64,000 nucleotides of DNA. Source: UBA1563 sp041671545 (GTDB taxonomy: Bacteria; Bacteroidota; Ignavibacteria; Ignavibacteriales; Ignavibacteriaceae). The notes under the pieces were generated by a model. That model was not told the DNA's origin, made no database searches, and worked only from the letters and a program-made list of their open reading frames with translations. Each line of letters begins with the position of its first letter. Positions within the stretch are counted from its first letter, which is position 1. Location of the stretch: assembly GCA_041671545.1 (NCBI GenBank), contig JBAZBI010000001.1, positions 62,001 to 126,000 on the forward strand, given 5' to 3'. Made by a program: the position numbers and the translations under genes. This document shows, piece after piece, positions 54,797-61,767 of this stretch.

Positions 54797-55998
54797 TTTA
54801 ATTTGAAGTTTTTACGAATTCGAGATTCAAGTTTTTTACAATACGAATTATAATTGTCTTTCGTTTCCTCAAGTGAATCGCCGCCGAATTTAATCAGAAG
54901 ATATTTTGCCAAAACCCATGCAAGCATTGATTCACCAATAACTGCACATGCAGGAACGGCTACAAAATCACTTCGTTCCCGGCGCGCATCAACAGTTTTA
55001 AAGTTTGCCAAATCAATTGAAGCAATCGGACTCATCAACGTTGCGATAGGTTTCATTGCAGCCTTAACAATAATCGGCAATCCGGTTGAAACCCCGCCTT
55101 CAATACCACCAGCACGATTTGTTTTTCTGGTAATGCCTTTGTTATAAATAATTTCATCGTGTGAAGCTGAACCAAAAGCATCGGCGCACGCAAAACCGGT
55201 TCCTACTTCTACTCCTTTTACCGCATTGATCGACATGAATGCATGAGCAATGTCGGCATCAAGTTTAGTATCATAATGAACAAAGCTTCCCAATCCGACT
55301 GGCAAACCTGTTGCAATAGTAAAAAATGTTCCTCCTAAAGTATCACCCCGTTTTTTTGCAAGTTTTATTTTTTTGATAATTTTTTCTTCGTGCTCTTCCT
55401 CTAAAACACGCACTTGACTTTTATCAGCCCACTCGGAAAGTTCCCAAGCATTAAAAGTTTTATTATTGTTGAATAATTCTTCAGCGAAGTTTTTCTTCGG
55501 ATAAATTCCGCCAATGCTTTCAACAAAACTCCCGATCGTGATTCCGAATTCTTCTAAAAATCTCCGTGCAATTGAACCGACCGCAACACGCGCAGCCGTT
55601 TCCCGTGCACTCGAACGTTCGATCGAATTTCTGATGTCGTCAAAATTATATTTTGAAACGCCGACAAGATCAGCATGACCCGGTCTTGGGATAGTAATTT
55701 TTTCAACTTTCCCTTTTTTATTTTCCGGTGACATTTTTTCGATCCAGTTCTCCCAATCGCTGTTTCGAATTAAAAGTGAAATTGGCGTTCCTAAAGTTTT
55801 TTGAAATCGGATACCGGAAAGTATTTCAGCTTTATCGGTCTCAATTTTCATACGCAAACCGCGTCCGTAACCGGCTTGTCTGCGGGCAAGATGAAAATTA
55901 ATGTACTCGTTCGTTACCGGAATGTTCGAAGGGAATCCTTCGATGATAGTTGTTAAAGCTTTGCCGTGCGACTCGCCGGCAGTTAAAAATCTGATCAT
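54793..55998 (-). CDS. aroC: chorismate synthase
   Basis: A 401-residue chorismate synthase, last step of the shikimate pathway (EPSP to chorismate, FMN-dependent). Signatures are TAGESHGKALTTIIEGFPS at the N-terminus, RRQAGYGRGLRMKIE, GIRFQKTLGTPISLLIRN, RPGHADLVGVSKYN, SSARETAARVAVGSIAR and GGIEGGVSTG. The chorismate made here feeds the PabB-PabC fusion at 34.1-36 kb, among others. It precedes and overlaps the MBL hydrolase gene. Confidence 0.97.
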   Translation of the reverse strand: MIRFLTAGESHGKALTTIIEGFPSNIPVTNEYINFHLARRQAGYGRGLRMKIETDKAEILSGIRFQKTLGTPISLLIRNSDWENWIEKMSPENKKGKVEKITIPRPGHADLVGVSKYNFDDIRNSIERSSARETAARVAVGSIARRFLEEFGITIGSFVESIGGIYPKKNFAEELFNNNKTFNAWELSEWADKSQVRVLEEEHEEKIIKKIKLAKKRGDTLGGTFFTIATGLPVGLGSFVHYDTKLDADIAHAFMSINAVKGVEVGTGFACADAFGSASHDEIIYNKGITRKTNRAGGIEGGVSTGLPIIVKAAMKPIATLMSPIASIDLANFKTVDARRERSDFVAVPACAVIGESMLAWVLAKYLLIKFGGDSLEETKDNYNSYCKKLESRIRKNFKLK

Positions 55999-56138
55999 AT
56001 GCTGCTATAATCCTCTTAATTCTATTAAAACAAAATTCTCATTCTTCAATATTCATTACTATTCATTAAATGATTTACCTGTCCGTCTTTAACGGATTAA
56101 AACGTTAGTAGAAACAATATTAATATTATTTGCACTAC

Positions 56139-56576
56139 TTAGAAGATTCTTGCAGTCCCTCCGATGCTCGGACCTTTTATAAATGCATATATGAGAAGAG
56201 CATCAACAACTACACCAATTGCAATGGCTGTCCAAACACTGCCTCCTTCATCAACATAAATGTATTTATTTACTTTCGAATTATTAATAAATTCTAACAC
56301 ATTATTTTTATCTAAAATAGTAATTATTGTTACATGTTTATTCCCTTCATCAATTTCTTTGAATCCTTTGTAGATACCTGATGCTATAGTTGAATCGGTT
56401 AATTCTAGAATTATCCGTTTCTCCCTATTCAATTTAATTATTTCTTCATACTTAATTTCTTTTTCACCTTTACTTACATGATTATCCAAAGCGACCATTC
56501 CACCTAACAATAAACTGCATGAAGTGAATGTTATGGAAATCAATATTAGAGATAAAAATCTTATCAGTACTTTCAT
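56139..56576 (-). CDS. putative lipoprotein with C-terminal membrane segment
   Basis: A 145-residue protein with a lipoprotein signal (ILISITFTSC, cysteine at about 20). A charged middle (SKGEKEIKYEEIIKLNREK) and a C-terminal hydrophobic segment with glycine-rich edges follow (WTAIAIGVVVDALLIYAFI). The middle has short beta-like stretches (ITILDKNNVLEF). No family was recognised. It stands alone between aroC and the repeat cluster before htrA. Confidence 0.68.
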   Translation of the reverse strand: MKVLIRFLSLILISITFTSCSLLLGGMVALDNHVSKGEKEIKYEEIIKLNREKRIILELTDSTIASGIYKGFKEIDEGNKHVTIITILDKNNVLEFINNSKVNKYIYVDEGGSVWTAIAIGVVVDALLIYAFIKGPSIGGTARIF

Positions 56577-56647
56577 ATAATTATTTTTGTTCTTATCTAT
56601 TTCCTATTTCATAATCTGGACAAGCCAGAACTAAAAAAAGTTTTCTT

Positions 56648-56706
56648 CTTTGTGTCCTTGTGTCTTAGTGGCAAAACTTCCTCGCCACAAAGCCACCAAG
56701 GCACGG
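56648..56706. repeat. imperfect inverted repeat, extragenic-palindrome type
   Basis: GTGTCCTTGTGTCTTAGTGGC on the left faces GCCACAAAGCCACCAAGGCAC on the right across an 11-base spacer; about three quarters of the positions pair. Similar 'CACAAAGACACAAAGGCAC' sequences are scattered in many bacterial genomes as intergenic repeats. It lies in the 310-base gap between the lipoprotein gene and htrA, which holds only this, the element at 56743 and a terminator. Confidence 0.6.
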
Positions 56707-56742
56707 TTTAATAATTAAGCGATTCAATTTTCAACATACAGA

Positions 56743-56786
56743 AAATATTCTTGCCATTCTGCGCAGAATATTTTTACTAACTATCT
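56743..56786. repeat. composite intergenic repeat, copy C (right part only)
   Basis: AAATATTCTTGCCATTCTG, CGCAGAATATT and ACTAACTATC match the right parts of copies at 1373-1500 and 40021-40125. The inverted AATATTCT/AGAATATT pair is intact. The GAATGAATG stem-loop part is absent. Confidence 0.65.
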
Positions 56787-56832
56787 AATCCCTAATTATT
56801 TAGGCTGTGCAAAGATAAATTGAATGCAATAA

Positions 56833-56863
56833 AAAACCCAATTCCAAGAGCGGAATTGGGTTT
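56833..56863 (-). terminator. rho-independent terminator after htrA
   Basis: AAACCCAATTCC pairs with GGAATTGGGTTT around the six-base loop AAGAGC or its complement; on the minus strand it is followed by TTTATTGCATTC. It lies 24 bases past the htrA stop. Confidence 0.88.
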
Positions 56864-56886
56864 GAAATCTAACTTTTCTTGTAAGA

Positions 56887-58398
56887 TTATTTGGGAATCT
56901 TTAATCCGACAAATCTCGAATTACCTTCATCATCACTTACTACAAGAAAAACGGCTGAACCCTTTTTGTCTTCGATTATTTTTTTAAGATCAGCAATTGA
57001 TTTTATTTCTTTTTTATCGGCTTTGGTAATGACCAATTTTTCACCTAATCCTTGATTAGACGCTGTGCTGTGTTCTTTAACTTTAGAAATGATAACTCCG
57101 TTTGAAATTTTGTAAGTTTCTTTCTCCCGTGAGGTCATATTCTTTACACTTAAACCGATATTATCAAAACTTACTTCATTCGAAATAGTTTCTTCCGGTT
57201 CTTTCTCTTTCCCCGGCGAATTATCTACCACTTCTGTTTTTTCTTCGTCTTTTGGTTTAAGAGTTACTTCACGCTCAATATTTTTACCGTCTCTAAAGAT
57301 CAATAATTTAATTTTCGTTCCGGCTGATTTGCCCGCAACATAACTTTGCAACTGGTTAGGTTGATCTACTGTAAGGTTGTCAATTTTCAGAATAACATCG
57401 CCGGTTTTAACATCTTCTTTTGAAGCCGCGCCACCTTCAACTATTTTTTCAACAATAACTCCGGTTGGTTTATCCATCCCAAGAGAAAGTGCAAGCGACT
57501 CATCAACTTCTCTAATTTGTACACCGATATATCCACGGCTAATTTTTCCGTGTGCAATTAAATCTAATGCAACGCTTTTTGCCATATTTATTGGAATTGC
57601 AAAACCATATCCAATATAAGTCCCGGTCTTTGTAGCAATTGCAGAATTAACTCCAATGACTGCTCCGGAAAGATCAACTAAAGCGCCGCCGGAATTCCCG
57701 GGATTAATAGCTGCATCCGTTTGAATGAAATTTTCAACACCATACTGTTGGTCTTTCAGTAATCCAAGCCTTCCTCTGTTTAAGGCGCTAACAATTCCCG
57801 CAGTTACCGTCGAGGAAAGTGCAAGAGGATTTCCGATAGCCATTACCCACTGTCCGACTTTTAAATTATCGGAATTACCAAGATATGCGACGGTCAAATC
57901 ATCAGCATTTATTTTTATCACTGCCAAATCGGTTAAGGGATCAGTTCCGATGACTTTGGCTTCAATTGTTCTTTTATCATGCAATCCGACGGTTACTTTT
58001 GTAGCATTTTCAACAACGTGATTATTAGTTAAAATATAGCCATCTTCACTAATAATAATTCCACTTCCCGAACCTTCTTGTTCATCAGGAATCTGAGTTT
58101 CAAAATCATGAAATTGAAAAAATGGATTTTGTCCCAGCCTTTTTTGAAGTTCCTTTTGATCAACTTTAGCGACAACCGTAATTTGCACGATTGACGGAGT
58201 AACTTTTTCTGCAACTTCAACAAAAGCTTGATTAAAAGCGCTGGCGTCTGCATTTAGATTTACCGGAGGTTTTGAGGCTCCAAGTTTTATATCAGACAAA
58301 CTTGGATATGCCCAGCCAAAGCCCGATACCATTACAGCGCTAAATAATACTCCAATTGTTAAGAGTGCAAAAACACCAAATAATTTTTTCGTTTTCAT
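56887..58398 (-). CDS. htrA: HtrA/DegP-type periplasmic serine protease
   Basis: A protease of about 503 residues from ATG 58398. The longer frame to 58485 starts inside recO and adds a non-signal-like leader, so I reject it. A signal anchor (FGVFALLTIGVLFSAVMVSG) leads to a trypsin-like domain with catalytic H127 (TNNHVVENA), D157 (DPLTDLAVIK) and S236 (INPGNSGGAL). Two PDZ domains follow, at about 275-375 and 420-503. It degrades or refolds damaged periplasmic and outer-membrane proteins. It ends in its own terminator. Confidence 0.95.
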   Translation of the reverse strand: MKTKKLFGVFALLTIGVLFSAVMVSGFGWAYPSLSDIKLGASKPPVNLNADASAFNQAFVEVAEKVTPSIVQITVVAKVDQKELQKRLGQNPFFQFHDFETQIPDEQEGSGSGIIISEDGYILTNNHVVENATKVTVGLHDKRTIEAKVIGTDPLTDLAVIKINADDLTVAYLGNSDNLKVGQWVMAIGNPLALSSTVTAGIVSALNRGRLGLLKDQQYGVENFIQTDAAINPGNSGGALVDLSGAVIGVNSAIATKTGTYIGYGFAIPINMAKSVALDLIAHGKISRGYIGVQIREVDESLALSLGMDKPTGVIVEKIVEGGAASKEDVKTGDVILKIDNLTVDQPNQLQSYVAGKSAGTKIKLLIFRDGKNIEREVTLKPKDEEKTEVVDNSPGKEKEPEETISNEVSFDNIGLSVKNMTSREKETYKISNGVIISKVKEHSTASNQGLGEKLVITKADKKEIKSIADLKKIIEDKKGSAVFLVVSDDEGNSRFVGLKIPK

Positions 58399-58417
58399 AT
58401 TTCTTTCTCGTTTTGTT

Positions 58418-59152
58418 TTACATTTGCAACGATTTAATACCATTAAAACCTTGAACATGAAACTTGAGGAATTTTTCAAGGGCAACGATCAATTTTTTCA
58501 TTGCCGGGAGATTATAATTTTTTAACCTCTTTCCTACTTTTAGACTATAAATTTGTTCAAAAAGTTCCATTGGGATCTCTAAAAATGTGTGATAGAGATT
58601 TTTGCAGTCGTTACACAACATCCCATGTTCATAATTGAATCCGTTTACTCTCTCCTTTTCGATCTCTTTATGACAGATCGAACAAGCATCCATCTGGATT
58701 TCAAATCCGGTCTCCTGCAAAATAAATAGGAAATATTTTAGAAAGAGAATTTCCGGTTGATCGTCCGATGTATCCATCAATTGTAAAATCTTTTTTGACC
58801 CTTTGTACAAACGTTGATTTGATTCATTTTCAACCGTGAGATATTTAAGAAGTTCCAGTATTGCATAAGCATATTTCATACGCTCAAAATCGTTGTGGAT
58901 TTTAGGGAAATAGGAAAGCATTTCCGCTGAACTCAACAGTTGAACATCCCGGTTCTCTTTATTATAAAGGACAAGATTGATAATGTTCAATGGGTCAATC
59001 ATCATACCTACTTTTGAATTTTTCCCTCTTCCGCCTTTTACTATCGCGGATATTTTTCCGAATTCCTCTGTATATAACGATACAATTTTACTTGAATCAC
59101 TGTAGTCGAGTTTCGATAAAACTATCCCTTCGGTTTTTTCAATCTGGCTCAT
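58418..59152 (-). CDS. recO: DNA repair protein RecO
   Basis: A 244-residue RecO, which loads RecA at gaps together with RecR. The N-terminal OB domain (1-80) has EGIVLSKLDYSDSSKIVSLYT. The helical C-terminal domain has the zinc-like cysteine set CSICH (about 157-161) and CNDCKNLY. Length and layout are normal. It overlaps mtnA by four bases and is the last gene of the pfkB-mtnA-recO operon. Confidence 0.92.
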   Translation of the reverse strand: MSQIEKTEGIVLSKLDYSDSSKIVSLYTEEFGKISAIVKGGRGKNSKVGMMIDPLNIINLVLYNKENRDVQLLSSAEMLSYFPKIHNDFERMKYAYAILELLKYLTVENESNQRLYKGSKKILQLMDTSDDQPEILFLKYFLFILQETGFEIQMDACSICHKEIEKERVNGFNYEHGMLCNDCKNLYHTFLEIPMELFEQIYSLKVGKRLKNYNLPAMKKLIVALEKFLKFHVQGFNGIKSLQM

Positions 59153-60150
59153 TTAAACTGATATGGAAAAGTGAATAAACCTTTCTCTGTGATGATTCCC
59201 GAAATTAATTCCGATGGAGTAACATCAAATGAAGGGTTATAACACGGATAACTTTCGAGCGTAATTTGATTTCCATTAATTGCAGTTATTTCTTTGGAGG
59301 AACGAAGTTCAATCGGGATTTCTGAATAGTTGGAAATTGAAATATCAATTGTGGAAGAAGGAGCGGCGATGTAGAACGGCACTTCATGATATTTACAAAG
59401 TACGGCAAGATTGTAAGTACCAATTTTATTTGCAATATCTCCATTTGCGGTAATTCTATCTGCACCGGTAATTGCAATATCTATTCTCTTTTTCAGAAAA
59501 AGCGATGCAGCGGTTGAATCGGTTATTATTTCAAACGGAATTTCATTTTTCGAAAGCTCGTAGGCAGTTAATCTGGAGCCTTGTAACAAAGGCCGGGTTT
59601 CATCGGCAAAAACGGAAGAGACCAATCCATTTTCAAAACCTTTTTTAATAACACTGAACGCCGTTCCACCTTCAGCGGCAAGAGCGCCGGTATTACAGTG
59701 GGTTAGCACAACTGATTTTTTTTTGAAAATGCTCAGCCCGTGTTCCCCCATCTTTTCACACATCTTTGAATCGTCATCTTGAATCTCTTTTGCTTTTAGC
59801 AGAAGGTTACCGTAAATATTTTCTTTACCGATTGTTTCATCGAAAACCTTTTTCATCTGATTCAAAGCCCAGAAAAGATTCACTGCGGTAGGACGTGTAA
59901 CTGCTAATCGGTTGTAAGCTGTTTTAAAATTATTTTCAGAAGAATTATTTTTTATCGCGAGAGTTAAAGCATAAGCTGCGGCAATTCCTATTACCGGCGC
60001 GCCGCGTATTTCCAATCGTTCTATCGCTTCTGAAATACGCGTGTAATCATCAGTGGTTATATACTCTTCTACAAAAGGAAGTTTTGTCTGATCTAAAAAT
60101 GTAAGCGAATCATCCTTAAAAGCTAAAGCAAAATAATTACTCTTCTTCAT
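59149..60150 (-). CDS. mtnA: S-methyl-5-thioribose-1-phosphate isomerase
   Basis: A 333-residue isomerase of methionine salvage that turns methylthioribose 1-phosphate into the ribulose form. Markers are RGAPVIGIAAAYAL, the catalytic cysteine in LTHCNTGALA, VFADETRPLLQGSRLTAYEL and the catalytic aspartate in ITGADRITANGD, with IANKIGTYNLAVL following. The rest of the pathway (dehydratase, enolase) is not in this window. Overlaps of 14 bases with the kinase upstream and 4 with recO imply one transcript. Confidence 0.95.
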   Translation of the reverse strand: MKKSNYFALAFKDDSLTFLDQTKLPFVEEYITTDDYTRISEAIERLEIRGAPVIGIAAAYALTLAIKNNSSENNFKTAYNRLAVTRPTAVNLFWALNQMKKVFDETIGKENIYGNLLLKAKEIQDDDSKMCEKMGEHGLSIFKKKSVVLTHCNTGALAAEGGTAFSVIKKGFENGLVSSVFADETRPLLQGSRLTAYELSKNEIPFEIITDSTAASLFLKKRIDIAITGADRITANGDIANKIGTYNLAVLCKYHEVPFYIAAPSSTIDISISNYSEIPIELRSSKEITAINGNQITLESYPCYNPSFDVTPSELISGIITEKGLFTFPYQFK

Positions 60151-61054
60151 TAAACCGTGAGATTGTTAAAAATTCTCTAAACCGGTCCTGGATGCGCAAG
60201 TTTGATAGTCCTTCCAAACCTTTTGTACTGAATTGCTCAACGCAGAAAGACGCCATTGTGCTACCATAAACAACCGCTCGTTTTAAACATTCGGGACTTG
60301 TATCCTGGCTCTTGTGCAAGTATCCAACAAAACCGCCGGCAAAAGAATCACCCGCGCCGGTTGGGTCGTGGATCATCTCCAACGGATAAGCCGGAGCAGA
60401 AAATACTGTGTCTTCTGTAAACAACAACGCACCATGTTCCCCCTTTTTAATGATGAGAGAAGGAACTCCCATTTCTCTTATTGCTTTTGCCGCTTTAATT
60501 AAATTCGGTTCGTGTGCTAAGAGTCGGGCTTCGGAATCATTAATGATCAGAACATCAATCTTAGGGAATACTTTTATAAGTTCATCTTTTTTCCCTTCGA
60601 TCCAATAGTTCATCGTATCGCAAACCACAAAGTGCGGTTTTTCAATTTGGTCTAAAACTTTAAGCTGCAATGTTGGATCAATGTTTCCAAGACAAAGGTA
60701 TTTTGATTTTTTTAAAGGGTCTGGAATGACCGGATCGAAAGTTTCAAACACATTCAGTTCTGTTAAAAGTGTGTCACGGGTGTTCAAATCGTAGTGATAC
60801 TTACCGGCCCAACGGAAAGTTTTTCCACCGGGAACAATTTGCAAACCGTCACAAATTACATCGTGACTTTCGAGCATGGAAATGTATTCCTTTGGAAAAT
60901 CTTCGCCGACAACGCCAACAATATGAACAGGTCCGCTGAAATAGCTCGCCGAAAGTGAAATATATACCGCCGAACCACCTAAAGCGTTATCTACTTTATC
61001 AAACGGGGTGGCAACATTATCCAACGCAACTGAACCAACAATTAATAAGCTCAA
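60137..61054 (-). CDS. PfkB-family carbohydrate/nucleoside kinase
   Basis: A 305-residue ribokinase-fold kinase. The N-terminus has LIVGSVALDNVATPF and GGSAVYISLSASYF; the active-site loop DPTGAGDSFAGGFVGYL carries the catalytic base D. The start is TTG at 61054, well supported by AGGAG six bases upstream; no ATG or GTG is better placed. The substrate is unknown. Its 14-base overlap with mtnA suggests a sugar or nucleoside from methylthioadenosine or adenosine turnover, an inference from position only. Confidence 0.88.
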   Translation of the reverse strand: MSLLIVGSVALDNVATPFDKVDNALGGSAVYISLSASYFSGPVHIVGVVGEDFPKEYISMLESHDVICDGLQIVPGGKTFRWAGKYHYDLNTRDTLLTELNVFETFDPVIPDPLKKSKYLCLGNIDPTLQLKVLDQIEKPHFVVCDTMNYWIEGKKDELIKVFPKIDVLIINDSEARLLAHEPNLIKAAKAIREMGVPSLIIKKGEHGALLFTEDTVFSAPAYPLEMIHDPTGAGDSFAGGFVGYLHKSQDTSPECLKRAVVYGSTMASFCVEQFSTKGLEGLSNLRIQDRFREFLTISRFNEEE

Positions 61055-61133
61055 AGTTTTCTCCTGATGTTAAAAATGGTAAACAAAAATAAGGGATTGT
61101 TAGTTGAAAAGCATCTTTTAGATGAAAAGAATC

Positions 61134-61592
61134 TCATTTTATTTCAACAAACCGTATTTCTTTTTCTTTCTTCGTAAGAAAAGAATAAATGATGTCTAAT
61201 GATTTTTGCTGCCCTGTCCAGGCAACCATTTTTCTTGCTTTCTCTTTACTTACCCAGCGAAATTTGCAATGTTCTTTGGAGATTTTTACTTCGTCTTTCT
61301 CATTCACCAAACACAAAAAGACGGGAACGAAATTTATTGAGTCATTGATGTACGAATAAAAGGAGTTTACGTTTGGGACGATAAAGAGTTTCTCGACTAA
61401 CAAATCCGTCTCTTCCTTCACTTCGCGGAGAATAGTCTCAAACGCCTTTTCATCTTTTTTTACTTTTCCGGTAACCATTTGCCAGAGTCCGGGATAATTG
61501 GCGTTCTCCCCTCTTTTCAACATAAGAAATTCATATTTCCCTTTTCTCTTCCGGTAAATGTGAGCTTCGATCATCGATGCATTTAATTCCAT
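61134..61592 (-). CDS. NUDIX hydrolase
   Basis: A 152-residue hydrolase with the NUDIX box GKVKKDEKAFETILREVKEE (about 43-62, matching Gx5Ex7REUxEE). The start LNASMIEAHIYRKR and later HCKFRWVSKEKARKMVAW resemble dihydroneopterin triphosphate diphosphatase-like members, but the substrate cannot be fixed. If it did act on dihydroneopterin triphosphate it would belong to the folate route together with the PabB-PabC fusion. It lies upstream of the kinase gene on the same strand with an 79-base gap. Confidence 0.88.
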   Translation of the reverse strand: MELNASMIEAHIYRKRKGKYEFLMLKRGENANYPGLWQMVTGKVKKDEKAFETILREVKEETDLLVEKLFIVPNVNSFYSYINDSINFVPVFLCLVNEKDEVKISKEHCKFRWVSKEKARKMVAWTGQQKSLDIIYSFLTKKEKEIRFVEIK

Positions 61593-61639
61593 TTCATCAC
61601 CTTTATTTTATAAAACCATTTTAAATACCTTCATACTAC

Positions 61640-61737
61640 TTCTTAATCGTAATCTTAATCCTAATCATAATCGTTTTTTTTCTACGTTAAACAGATTAAG
61701 AACAAGATTAAGATTAAGATTAAGATTAAGATTAAGA
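61640..61737. repeat. hexanucleotide repeats in inverted orientation
   Basis: The left arm (61640-61673) has degenerate TTAATC/TAATCN units; the right arm (61692-61737) has six or more AAGATT-type units, the reverse complement. The arms can pair into a long AT-rich hairpin around an 18-base spacer with a T-run. It fills the gap between the NUDIX gene and the right-edge gene. A TTAATC-rich tract without the inverted arm also lies near 39109-39141. Confidence 0.75.
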
Positions 61738-61767
61738 AATAATTTTTAATTCTTTCACTACCTCAAA

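Noticed and set aside
58399..58485. Upstream extension of htrA to 58485
   Set aside because: It runs into recO and adds a cysteine- and lysine-rich leader before the real signal anchor at 58398.
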